64,000 nucleotides of DNA. It comes from an uncultured Selenomonadales bacterium. Its GTDB lineage: Bacteria > Bacillota > Negativicutes > Selenomonadales > Selenomonadaceae. Shown here piece after piece: positions 6,949-15,654 of this stretch (position 1 is the first letter of the stretch; the number at the start of each line of letters is the position of its first letter). The stretch covers positions 44,154-108,153 of the forward strand of contig CAMJRX010000002.1 of the NCBI GenBank assembly GCA_946408355.1, read 5' to 3'. The notes below the pieces were generated by a model that was not told the DNA's origin, made no database searches, and saw only the letters and a program-made list of their open reading frames with translations. Position numbers and translations under genes: made by a program.

Positions 6949-9870
6949 ATGTTGATTAATGGAGAAAAGCACAACGATTTGTGCGTAGGAATTGATTTGG
7001 GCACTACAAATTCCGTTTTGGCTACGGTGAATATCCGCCCGAACGGAAATATCGTTAGTAAAGTTGTCGACTTGGATAGAGCAGTTGATATGTACAATGC
7101 GGGAGCAGGAGCAAAGTTTACGCTCAAGAAAAGTCCAATCTTGCCTAGCTGTGTTTACTACAACGACGAAAAAAATTATCAGCCGATTGTCGGCGACTTC
7201 GCGAAAGGAAGATACCCGCTTCGACCGTATCTAGTTGCTAAGTCAATCAAAAGTCAGATGGGCAACGAATTTGCAGAAGGGTTATCCTCAAATATTCACG
7301 ACAAAACACCCGCGCAGGTTTCCTCCAGAATTTTAGAGCACATGTTGAGAAATGCCGCTAAAATTTATCACGTGGAAAGGATAGACGACGCAATTATAAC
7401 CGTGCCCGCGAATTTTGATTTTATAATGCGGCAAGCGACATTAAAGGCGGCAGAATTAGCAGGAATAAAAATTCGGAAGGCGGACGGCTCACCGAGACAA
7501 ATTTTATTATCGGAGCCACGAGCGGTTATCTACGACTTTATAAATCAAGTGCGCAACGGAGAAATTGCCGACCAAATTTTAGACTTAAGCTCGAAAAAAA
7601 ATGTAATGGTTTTCGACTTGGGCGGCGGCACGCTCGATATTACTTTGCATGAGATTTCACGACGCGACGACGCACCCGAAATTTTAAAAGTTCAAGACAT
7701 AGCGACCAATCGTTATACACTTTTGGGCGGCGACGATTTTGATTTATGTTTAGCAAAGGTCATGTTCCAACATTATCTGAATCAATACGCCGCGCACGCA
7801 AATATTGTTCAAAAAATCCGCAATGAGGAACGAGGCGTTATGAGCCAGCTCCTAAACTATGCGGAAAATTTAAAGTTGGAAGTCAGCGCGCAGAAAAGTG
7901 ATGCATTCGGCGGAGATAATTCCGGTTGGTGGGACGAGGAGGAAGATTTTCCCGTTGGCGGCAATATCGGCACTACGGGTTATGCTTACAGCGATAATTT
8001 CACCGCGAATCAACTTGAGGATATTTGGCGCGAATTCATGGGCGAGGAGCTTAAATTCGACGATTATAAAAATCTCAACGTTATCAACGAAAAATTTGGC
8101 AAGCAGAAAAATATTATCCTGCCGATTCTCGACGTGCTAAATAAAGCGTCAGCTAAACTTGCTACTGATAACGTTAAAGTCGACGCGGTTATAATGAACG
8201 GCGGAATGTCGCGCTTTTATATGGTTATCAATCGCTTGAAAAAATTTTTTGGATTTGACCCGATTGTCGCGCTCGACCCCGATCAAGCCGTTGCTCGCGG
8301 TGCCGCCGTTTATCATTACTTCTTGCATAAATACGATAAAGAACTTGCAGAGGATTTGCGTAATGAAGTGCCCGAAAAAACGCCCGTGAGACTTCCGCCG
8401 CTTCCGCTAATTTCTCAACAAAGACAAAACACGCGACCGGATTTCCTTACGTCGTCGCCGCGCAGAAATTTTTCAAGCAACAGAAATATCACAGCGGCAG
8501 ACCGTTCAATCGGCGTAGTTTTTGGTAACAATGTCCTCAACGAAAGTTTTTATTTGGTTACATTCGGCGGCAATTACGAGGAAATTATTCCTGCCGGTAA
8601 AGAATTACCGTACACGTCCGAGAGATTTACGGGTTTTAGACTTCCGCCCGGAAAAAATGTTATCAGCGTACCGATTGCCCGCGCAGAAGCCGACGGAACT
8701 TATAAAATTATCGCGAAAGGCAATATCCAATTCCCCGAACGCTATTCGCGCATGAAGGAAGATATTTTTATCACGTTCAGCATTTTTATGGACGAGGATA
8801 AAATTATTCGCATGGACGCCGCCACTTGTCGCGACGAACGTGGGCTTGAATTAATGGATCACGGCACAACGGAAATTTCTATTGCTACGGGCGTTGAGAA
8901 AGGTCCCAAAACTAAACTCATTGCAAAATTCGGCGGGAAAGTTAATCCGCGTTCGCAACTCAATACAATTCGCTCGTTATGTCGTAATGTTGACGACGCC
9001 TTCAGGCGCAGGAGCAAAGACGATAACATTAAATTTTCAGCAACGCTTAAACTCAACGTGAACACGATTATTTCTGCAAGCAATCACAAAGAATTTGCCG
9101 AACCGCTACTGCAAATGCTTGACGACGCTAAAAATTCCCGCGAAGAATCATTTAAGTTGCGTTGCATAATCATTGCTCGGAAAATCGGCGCGAATTGGAC
9201 GGCGCAACAAAAAAGACGCCTTGCACGCCTTTGTTTATATCAACTTGACGAGGAACTTTATAATCCCGGAGTAAGTCTTGGTAGAGGCTTAAAGATGAAC
9301 ACGAAAATTCAAGCGGTTTACGCGCTGTCAATGTGCGGGAGCGACGAAGATATTGCGATGCTCGTAAACCTGCATAATAACGAAAAATTCCGCATGGCGA
9401 CTCTTTACACGCACGCCATAACTAAAACCGAAGTCGATTGGATTTACTCCGAATTCAAGAAGGATTGCAATAGAGTTTTGGCGGGCATGCCGACTTCTGC
9501 CATACAAATTTCTGCTCATGCGCTCGGCGTTGCCTTTAAGATTGACGGACGCCCGACAAATTCCACAGTTCACCGCGAACAAGTTGTTTCTGATTTGTGC
9601 AAAGTAATTCGTTCGCAAAATTTAAATAACGTTGAGATCAGCGTTTGCCTTTTGGCTATCGGTATGATTTGCGACCGTCGCACCGGCAATAACTTAGCGC
9701 AAACTTCTTTTGACGACGCCGAAAAACTTTTTGTCGACTTGGATAAAATTTACGACGATAATTTTGTTGAACTTTTTGCTAAAGCACAAGACGTAGCGCA
9801 AAAAATGATTCACGGCGGCTATCTCACGCCCGAAGAGGAAGAATCTTTACTAATGAAATGGGCAATGTAA
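6949..9870 (+). CDS. Long atypical Hsp70 (DnaK-like) with HEAT-like C-terminal region
   Basis: A 973-residue protein, against about 610 for DnaK. The ATPase domain is complete: phosphate-1 loop VGIDLGTTNSVLATV (about residues 13-27), connect region, phosphate-2 VFDLGGGTLDITL (about 222-234), and adenosine motif IMNGGMSRFYMVINRL (about 422-437). The ATPase domain has inserts, for example an acidic, glycine-rich stretch near residues 320-350. A beta-rich substrate-binding-like domain follows at about 520-700. In place of the usual lid, the last ~270 residues are helical with HEAT-like periodicity (KIQAVYALSMCGSDEDIAML). It follows a GrpE-like gene and has GGAGG before the ATG. No J-domain protein is visible nearby. 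Likely a specialised chaperone; its client is unknown. Confidence 0.85.
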   Translation: MLINGEKHNDLCVGIDLGTTNSVLATVNIRPNGNIVSKVVDLDRAVDMYNAGAGAKFTLKKSPILPSCVYYNDEKNYQPIVGDFAKGRYPLRPYLVAKSIKSQMGNEFAEGLSSNIHDKTPAQVSSRILEHMLRNAAKIYHVERIDDAIITVPANFDFIMRQATLKAAELAGIKIRKADGSPRQILLSEPRAVIYDFINQVRNGEIADQILDLSSKKNVMVFDLGGGTLDITLHEISRRDDAPEILKVQDIATNRYTLLGGDDFDLCLAKVMFQHYLNQYAAHANIVQKIRNEERGVMSQLLNYAENLKLEVSAQKSDAFGGDNSGWWDEEEDFPVGGNIGTTGYAYSDNFTANQLEDIWREFMGEELKFDDYKNLNVINEKFGKQKNIILPILDVLNKASAKLATDNVKVDAVIMNGGMSRFYMVINRLKKFFGFDPIVALDPDQAVARGAAVYHYFLHKYDKELAEDLRNEVPEKTPVRLPPLPLISQQRQNTRPDFLTSSPRRNFSSNRNITAADRSIGVVFGNNVLNESFYLVTFGGNYEEIIPAGKELPYTSERFTGFRLPPGKNVISVPIARAEADGTYKIIAKGNIQFPERYSRMKEDIFITFSIFMDEDKIIRMDAATCRDERGLELMDHGTTEISIATGVEKGPKTKLIAKFGGKVNPRSQLNTIRSLCRNVDDAFRRRSKDDNIKFSATLKLNVNTIISASNHKEFAEPLLQMLDDAKNSREESFKLRCIIIARKIGANWTAQQKRRLARLCLYQLDEELYNPGVSLGRGLKMNTKIQAVYALSMCGSDEDIAMLVNLHNNEKFRMATLYTHAITKTEVDWIYSEFKKDCNRVLAGMPTSAIQISAHALGVAFKIDGRPTNSTVHREQVVSDLCKVIRSQNLNNVEISVCLLAIGMICDRRTGNNLAQTSFDDAEKLFVDLDKIYDDNFVELFAKAQDVAQKMIHGGYLTPEEEESLLMKWAM

Positions 9871-9895
9871 AAACAACTAAAGCGAGGAATTAGGA

Positions 9896-10660
9896 ATGGA
9901 GACTTTAGACTTTACAGTTATGGCAGTAATGGCGGGCATGGGTTTTATCGCGGCGTTTATCGATTCGGTTGTCGGTGGCGGCGGATTAATTTCAGTACCA
10001 ACTTTAATGTGGGCGGGCTTGCCGATGTTAAACGTACTCGGCACGAACAAAATCGCCTCTTGCATGGGAGCCTGTGCGGGGTTCTTAACTTATCTGCGTT
10101 CGGGCACGATTGACAAAAAAATTATGCGCGTGATGTTCCCGCTATCGTTTATCGGCTCTATTATTGGCGTGTTCGTCGTAAGAGAAATTCCGCCCGATTT
10201 CTTGCGCCCACTGGTCGTCGTCATGTTGATTGTAATTGCGATTTACAGCGTGGCGAAAAAAAATTGGGGCGCGGATAAAAAATCTGTCCACGTCTCCCAT
10301 AAAAATTATTTGCTCGGTATCGTGTTAATTTTCGCGCTCGGTTTTTATGACGGATTCTTTGGTCCGGGAACAGGCTCGTTTATGTTGTTTCTGTATCTGA
10401 TGATGGGCTACGGATTTTTAGGAGCCGCCGCCAATGCCAGAGCCGCTAATTTTGCAAGCAACATTGCCGCCGCGATTGTCTTTGCGGCTTTAGGGCTTGT
10501 AAATTTTTCCTATGCAATTCCTATGGGTGTCGGCATGATTTTAGGTGCGGCTTGTGGCGCGAAAATGGCGATTTCAAAGGGTGCGGCTTATGTTCGCCCG
10601 TTGTTTATCGGAATGACGGTAATTTTAATCGGCAAACAAATTATTGAGCTGTTCAAATAA
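9896..10660 (+). CDS. TSUP-family (TauE/SafE/YfcA) anion transporter
   Basis: A 254-residue inner-membrane protein of the 4-toluene sulfonate uptake permease family, usually associated with sulfite, sulfonate or other organic anion transport. The duplicated family motif is clear: AAFIDSVVGGGGLISVPTLM (about residues 17-36), and in the second half GFYDGFFGPGTGSFMLF. About eight hydrophobic spans and YfcA-like length. GAGGAA precedes the ATG. The substrate cannot be deduced; the neighbours are unrelated. Confidence 0.9.
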   Translation: METLDFTVMAVMAGMGFIAAFIDSVVGGGGLISVPTLMWAGLPMLNVLGTNKIASCMGACAGFLTYLRSGTIDKKIMRVMFPLSFIGSIIGVFVVREIPPDFLRPLVVVMLIVIAIYSVAKKNWGADKKSVHVSHKNYLLGIVLIFALGFYDGFFGPGTGSFMLFLYLMMGYGFLGAAANARAANFASNIAAAIVFAALGLVNFSYAIPMGVGMILGAACGAKMAISKGAAYVRPLFIGMTVILIGKQIIELFK

Positions 10661-10671
10661 AGTTTAACCAT

Positions 10672-11865
10672 TCAAGTTATAAATATTGGCGACGTAGAAA
10701 AATCACTTTGCGGCGGGCGCGGCGTCTCGAATAAGATTGAGCGCAAATCCGTTGCCAACACGTCGAATAACAAAATTTTTTGATACGGTTCTAAAAATCT
10801 CTTGCGTTCGTAAATATCACGGCGATTTAAATGTTTCGTGAGTTTCGTGATTATCAGCGCGGAGATTTTTTTTAATAGAATTCGTCCGCGCTCGTTGAAT
10901 GCTAAAACTCTTGCACAAGTCGCCGCGTCAAGTTCTGCAACCTCTTCCGCCGTTAAGTTCAGCAAAAAATATAAAAGCAGTCGTCGAATTCGGCTTGCGG
11001 TGTAACGTCGTCCGACCAAAATTTTTATAAGCTCGGAAAAATTTTTAGCTATCGTCGCGTTGAGTAATCTGAATTCCAATCCCTCTGTCATGCCGTAAAT
11101 TTTTTTCCGCTCGTCGACGCGGGCAGTTAAAAGTTTCGTCATGAGCGGGCGGAATAAAAAATTTTCGTCAACTAATTTTTCTGCGCGAAGAGCGTTTAAA
11201 GTTTCGTTTGAAACCTGCGCGGCGATTTTTTCCCACGACGGAGGATTTTCGTAAAGAGCCGCCCGAATTGCCGTCGCACTCGAAATTTTTTCTTGCAAAG
11301 TTAAATCGTCATAAGCCGCCCCGACCCGTTCAATTAAAAGCGGCGAAAATTTTTCGGGCAGTGCACGCAGATATTCAATCGCGAGGATTGTATTTGGTTG
11401 TCGCAAAAGTTTTTCGTCTAATTTAGTGACTTTGGATAAAATTTTCGTGACTGCCGCCGCGTAGGAAATTCCTTGCGACATTAGTCGCCGCAGTTCTGTA
11501 GCGAAAAATTTTTCATCGAACGTTGCCGCCGCCAATTTTAATTTTTCTAAGTCAGTGACCTCCGCGCCGAATGCCAGCGTATCGACGACGCCTAAACTTT
11601 TTAGCAAGTTGATTCCGCCGCGTGCAAAATCCTGCGCACTTCTTACAGCTTTAACGAACGGCAATTCCAAAACTAAATCTACGCCGCCCAAAACGGCAAG
11701 TCTTGCCCGCGTCCACTTGTCTAAGATTGCGGGCGAGCCGCGTTGCGTGAAACTTCCGCTCATCACTGCGACGATTTCCCAGCCGTAAACTTTTTTTATC
11801 TCGGAAATTTGATATGCGTGCCCCGCGTGAAACGGATTATATTCTGCAATTATTCCAACTGCCAA
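10672..11865 (-). CDS. tmcAL: tRNA(Met) cytidine acetate ligase TmcAL
   Basis: TmcAL (formerly YlbM) activates acetate with ATP and forms N4-acetylcytidine at the wobble position of elongator tRNA-Met. The nucleotidyltransferase fold begins at the N-terminus with AVGIIAEYNPFHAGHAYQI, which holds the HxGH motif, followed by VAVMSGSFTQRGSPAILDKW and LVLELPF. The C-terminal half is helical as in the family. I chose TTG 11865 because GGAGG (11878-11874) lies eight bases upstream and the product then begins directly with the conserved first strand; a TTG at 11901 would add 12 residues not typical of the family. 397 residues. Convergent with the TSUP gene. Confidence 0.92.
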   Translation of the reverse strand: MAVGIIAEYNPFHAGHAYQISEIKKVYGWEIVAVMSGSFTQRGSPAILDKWTRARLAVLGGVDLVLELPFVKAVRSAQDFARGGINLLKSLGVVDTLAFGAEVTDLEKLKLAAATFDEKFFATELRRLMSQGISYAAAVTKILSKVTKLDEKLLRQPNTILAIEYLRALPEKFSPLLIERVGAAYDDLTLQEKISSATAIRAALYENPPSWEKIAAQVSNETLNALRAEKLVDENFLFRPLMTKLLTARVDERKKIYGMTEGLEFRLLNATIAKNFSELIKILVGRRYTASRIRRLLLYFLLNLTAEEVAELDAATCARVLAFNERGRILLKKISALIITKLTKHLNRRDIYERKRFLEPYQKILLFDVLATDLRSILFETPRPPQSDFSTSPIFIT

Positions 11866-11972
11866 TTTTCTCGCCTCCAATTTCAGTTGATTTTCTTGCA
11901 ATAAATTTTCAAATGGTGTATACTTCGCGGCAGTTAAGAGTTAATGAAAAAAATCTGTACGAGGTGAATAAA

Positions 11973-12731
11973 TTGGAATTTTCTCAAGCCAAAAAATTAT
12001 TAGCGGCGGCGTTGCTCGGTGCATTTGCAATTTCATATCCCGTAACAGTTGACGCAAGAGTTCACGACCCAAAAGTTGAAACTAAATCTGTCCAACGGAA
12101 ATTGCCGACTTTGCGCGAACGTGTCGCCGAAACAATGAGCAAATTTAAACCTGCTGAAGACGAAGAAATTTTTGACGCATTCGATAAACAACGAAATTTT
12201 TCAGTACCTACGACAGTCTCAACCTCTGACACGTCGATAATCGGGACGCCTATCGCCACTCAACAACAGTGCGTTAAATATCTCCTACGCAACAATCCTA
12301 ATCCGAACTTAAACGTTTCAGCGGAAGAAATTGTTGCCTATTATTACGAGGAAGGCGCACGCGAGGGAATTCGTCCCGACGTTGCATTTGCGCAAGCTCT
12401 CAAGGAAACTGGATTTTTCCGTTACGGCGGCGATGTTATTCCCGAACAAAATAATTATTGCGGACTCGGTACGACAGGCGGCGGCGTCAAGGGCGAATTT
12501 TTTGCTACGCCACAACTCGGAGTTCGCGCCCATATTCAGCACTTATTAGCTTATTCTTCGACGCGACGCCCCTCAATGCCTGTTGTTGACCCGCGCTATG
12601 GAATTGTTCGTCAAGCTTACGGTTCGCGGACTTTAGGCAAATGGCAAGATTTAAACGGTCGCTGGGCTGTTCCCGGCAGATATTACGGGCAAGAAATTTT
12701 GTCTATGTTCCGCGATATTTTAGTTCAGTAA
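11973..12731 (+). CDS. Secreted GH73-like N-acetylglucosaminidase
   Basis: A 252-residue exported protein. The N-terminus (FSQAKKLLAAALLGAFAISY then VDA) is a signal peptide. The C-terminal half is a glucosaminidase (GH73/LytG-like) domain: EEIVAYYYEEGAREGIRPDV, FAQALKETGFFRYGG with the probable catalytic Glu, NNYCGLGTTGGG, and FATPQLGVRAHIQHLLAY. Such enzymes cleave GlcNAc-beta-1,4-MurNAc bonds in peptidoglycan. The TTG at 11973 is chosen because GAGGTG (11961-11966) lies six bases upstream. It is divergent from tmcAL across about 107 bp. Confidence 0.85.
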   Translation: MEFSQAKKLLAAALLGAFAISYPVTVDARVHDPKVETKSVQRKLPTLRERVAETMSKFKPAEDEEIFDAFDKQRNFSVPTTVSTSDTSIIGTPIATQQQCVKYLLRNNPNPNLNVSAEEIVAYYYEEGAREGIRPDVAFAQALKETGFFRYGGDVIPEQNNYCGLGTTGGGVKGEFFATPQLGVRAHIQHLLAYSSTRRPSMPVVDPRYGIVRQAYGSRTLGKWQDLNGRWAVPGRYYGQEILSMFRDILVQ

Positions 12732-12759
12732 AAAATTTTTTAAAAGGCTCTGATTCCCT

Positions 12760-14097
12760 ATGTCTGAAAATAAAATGCAACGTGGTTTAAAGAATCGCCA
12801 TTTGCAGATGATTGCGTTGGGCACGGCTGTTGGCACGGGCTTATTTTACGGCTCGACAGCAACAATCGCCCTTGCAGGTCCCGCCGTCTCGTTGAGCTAT
12901 TTAATCGGCGGGATAATTATTTTTCTTATCGTGCGCATGTTGGGCGAGATGTCCGTTGAAGAGCCGGTTAGCGGTTCATTCAGTTACTATGCCTCTAAAT
13001 ATTGGGGCGAATTCCCCGGCTTTTTGGCGGGCTGGAATTATTGGTTCCTTTATATTCTCGTTAGCATGGCGGAACTTTCTGCCGTCTCTATTTATCTGGG
13101 CTATTGGTTCCCCGACTTGCCCAAATGGGTTGGCGTGCTTGCCTGTTTGATAATTATTACGGTTATTAATCTCGTTACAGTCAGCGCGTATGGCGAAATT
13201 GAATTTTGGATGGCGTTTATTAAAATTGCCGCGATTATCGGAATGATTTTGCTCGGCTCGTATTATATCGCAACCGACCCCGATCCTTTCCCCGAAAATT
13301 TTTCTTACTTGTGGGATCACGGCGGATTTTTCCCGAACGGTATCGAAGGTATGCTGATGTCGTTGGCTCCGGTGCTGTTTAGTTTTGGCGGCATTGAACT
13401 TTTGGGAATTACGGCGGGCGAGGCTGAAAATCCCGATAAAACAATTCCCCGCGCCATTAATCAAGTTATTTACCGCATTTTGATTTTTTACGTCGGCACA
13501 ATGATTGTTCTTATGACTTTGTGGCCGTGGAATGAAGTTGGCAAAGAGGCAAGTCCTTTCGTGCAGATTTTCAGCAACGCGGGCTTCACGTCGACGGCGA
13601 ACATTTTAAATTTCGTCGTGTTGACTGCGGCTGTCAGCGTTTATAATTCGGCGATTTACTCGAATTCGCGAATGCTTTACGGCTTAGCGAAGAGTGGCAA
13701 CGCTCCGAAATTTTTTGAGAAACTTTCAAGTCGCGGCGTCCCAGTCAACGGAATTTTAGTTTCGTCAGGGATAACGCTTTTGGCGGCAGTGCTGAATTAT
13801 ATTTTGCCCGAAGAGGCTTTTATGTACATGATGGCAATCGTGACGGGCGCGGTCGTCATAAGTTGGGCAATGATTATCTTGACGCATTTAAAATTCCGTC
13901 AACACTGCGCGGCGGTGGGCATCGTTCCGAAATTTAAATCGCTGTTCTACCCGTTCGCCGATTATCTTTGCTTAGCGTTTCTAACAATGATTTTGGTAAT
14001 TATGGCGTTAATGGACGACATGCGACCGGCAGTTATTGTCATGCCTATTTGGATTGTGGCAATTCGCCTGTTCTATCAATCGAAGAAAAAATCATGA
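12760..14097 (+). CDS. APC-family amino acid permease
   Basis: A 445-residue, twelve-span amino acid permease of the AAT group (AroP/GabP/CycA/ProY-like). The first span region carries LKNRHLQMIALGTAVGTGLFYGS, the classic family signature, followed by VSLSYLIGGIIIF, RMLGEMSVEEPVSGSFSYYA and the later SRMLYGLAKSGNAPKFF motif. It imports an amino acid by proton symport; which one cannot be told from sequence alone. Its stop overlaps the ATG of a small ferredoxin gene (ATGA). Confidence 0.9.
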   Translation: MSENKMQRGLKNRHLQMIALGTAVGTGLFYGSTATIALAGPAVSLSYLIGGIIIFLIVRMLGEMSVEEPVSGSFSYYASKYWGEFPGFLAGWNYWFLYILVSMAELSAVSIYLGYWFPDLPKWVGVLACLIIITVINLVTVSAYGEIEFWMAFIKIAAIIGMILLGSYYIATDPDPFPENFSYLWDHGGFFPNGIEGMLMSLAPVLFSFGGIELLGITAGEAENPDKTIPRAINQVIYRILIFYVGTMIVLMTLWPWNEVGKEASPFVQIFSNAGFTSTANILNFVVLTAAVSVYNSAIYSNSRMLYGLAKSGNAPKFFEKLSSRGVPVNGILVSSGITLLAAVLNYILPEEAFMYMMAIVTGAVVISWAMIILTHLKFRQHCAAVGIVPKFKSLFYPFADYLCLAFLTMILVIMALMDDMRPAVIVMPIWIVAIRLFYQSKKKS

Positions 14098-14300
14098 TAA
14101 TTTACAACGAAAATATTTGCGTGAAATGTTTGGCTTGTGTTAGTGAATCGGAACTCGGCGGCGTGATTTATGAGCGCGGTCGAATTTTTTTTTATGAAAT
14201 TTGCGCGGAAGATTGGGAAAATATTATTTCAATTTGCCCAGTCGCCGCCATAAAAAAAGTCGCCGAAGCGACAAATAAAAATTTACAGTTTAGTGATTAA
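14094..14300 (+). CDS. Small [4Fe-4S] ferredoxin-like protein
   Basis: A 68-residue protein with one ferredoxin cluster motif: CVKCLACVS (CxxCxxC, about residues 8-14) and a distal ICPVAAI (Cys-Pro). This is the layout of monocluster 4Fe-4S ferredoxins, acting as an electron carrier. The ATG overlaps the permease stop by four bases, so it is translationally coupled. Its 3' end overlaps the convergent CNNM/HlyC gene by 18 bp. The redox partner is unknown. Confidence 0.75.
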   Translation: MIIYNENICVKCLACVSESELGGVIYERGRIFFYEICAEDWENIISICPVAAIKKVAEATNKNLQFSD

Positions 14301-15548
14301 AATTTTCCCAATGCGAACTCCGTCCATTTCCTTAACTTTAAAGCGGAAACCGTTCCATTCGCAGACCTCGCCGACTTTTGGAATATAGCCGAATTGCGAA
14401 GTTACAAAGCCGCCCATAGTTTGAAAATGGTCGTGCTCCTCGTCAGGCAAAGTTTCGATATTAAAACGCTCCTTAAAGTCGTCAATATCGCAAAGCCCGT
14501 CGACAGTCCACGAATTATCCTTGTTGCGCTTGAACTGCTTATCAGTAATTTCGTCGCCGCTAATGTCAACAATCTCGCCTAAAATGTCGTCAAGCGTGAT
14601 AAAGCCGATAATGCCGCCGTATTCGTCGTTGACCATAGCCTCTGTTATGCCGCTTGAACGAAACTTTTCAACAATGCGGAACGCCTCCATAGTTCGCGGC
14701 ACGTAGCTTGCCTTTTTAATCAGCGCAGTCAAGTCAATCTCGCGCCCGTCCTTTAAAATGGCGTCAAGTAAATCTTTAGCGTAAATCAGCCCGCGACAAT
14801 CGTCTAAACTGCCATAACCGACCGGAAAAATCGTGTAGGGACTTTCTTGCACGATTTTTAAATTTTTTTCCAAGTCGTTGTCTAAATCAAGCCAAATAAT
14901 TTTAACTCGTGGCGTCATCAAAGAATAAGCTGTCTCGTCGCCAACGTCGAAAATTCTATCAACCATTTCTTGTTCGGATTTCTCAATCGTGCCGTCTTCC
15001 GTTCCCTGCTCAATCAAATCTTTAACTTCATCTTCGGTTACGGCGTCGGGTTTGGTTGAGTTCATTCCGAATATAAATCCGATACCGCCCGCTACAGCCG
15101 ACAACATAGCTACAAACGGATTCATAACTGCCACGATTAATCGGAACGTTTTGTAGTGGTTGAGCAAAAACTTTTCTGGTTTACGTTTAGCCGCTTGCTT
15201 AGGTAAAAATTCTCCAAACAACAAGAAAATAAACGTCGTTACACAAAGCGCGATTACCGCCGCAGGGATTATCGATAAATTTATCAGCCCCGCGATTGTC
15301 GGACTTGTAAGTATTGCGCACACGCCCGCCAATATTCCCGTGCAAGTGATTCCGACTTGTGCGACGGTCAACGGGGCAGGCGATTCTATCATTGCCAAAA
15401 CTGCCTGTGCATTTGCGTCGCCGTCTTCAGATAATTTTTCCAGCCGCCCGCGGTGACTTTCTATCAGCGCAGTTTCCGTTAGCGAAAAGTAACCGCTCAC
15501 TGCCGCCAATAAAACTATCAACGCAGGCGGGATTAGTCCTGTCTCCAA
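14283..15548 (-). CDS. CNNM/HlyC-CorC family membrane protein with CBS pair
   Basis: A 421-residue protein with the layout of the CorB/HlyC (UPF0053) family: an N-terminal DUF21 membrane domain (about residues 1-190, four spans), a CBS-domain pair (SLMTPRVKIIWLDLD about 212; YVPRTMEAFRIVEKF about 290), and a C-terminal CorC_HlyC domain ending FKVKEMDGVRIGKILI. Members mediate or regulate magnesium or other divalent-cation transport; the hemolysin name is historical. Start TTG 15548 with GAGGTG six bases upstream. Confidence 0.9.
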   Translation of the reverse strand: METGLIPPALIVLLAAVSGYFSLTETALIESHRGRLEKLSEDGDANAQAVLAMIESPAPLTVAQVGITCTGILAGVCAILTSPTIAGLINLSIIPAAVIALCVTTFIFLLFGEFLPKQAAKRKPEKFLLNHYKTFRLIVAVMNPFVAMLSAVAGGIGFIFGMNSTKPDAVTEDEVKDLIEQGTEDGTIEKSEQEMVDRIFDVGDETAYSLMTPRVKIIWLDLDNDLEKNLKIVQESPYTIFPVGYGSLDDCRGLIYAKDLLDAILKDGREIDLTALIKKASYVPRTMEAFRIVEKFRSSGITEAMVNDEYGGIIGFITLDDILGEIVDISGDEITDKQFKRNKDNSWTVDGLCDIDDFKERFNIETLPDEEHDHFQTMGGFVTSQFGYIPKVGEVCEWNGFRFKVKEMDGVRIGKILITKL

Positions 15549-15654
15549 ACTCTACACCTCATTAACACAAAAACTTAAAACGCGGTGATGAACAAAAAAT
15601 TTTTTTACGGTAAAGCGCGACCGCTGTTCTGTAGCTTTTAAAGCGGTCTCCTTA

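Noticed and set aside
12331..12549. Small ORFs inside the glucosaminidase gene
   Set aside because: Out-of-frame shadows of a gene with clear domain signatures.
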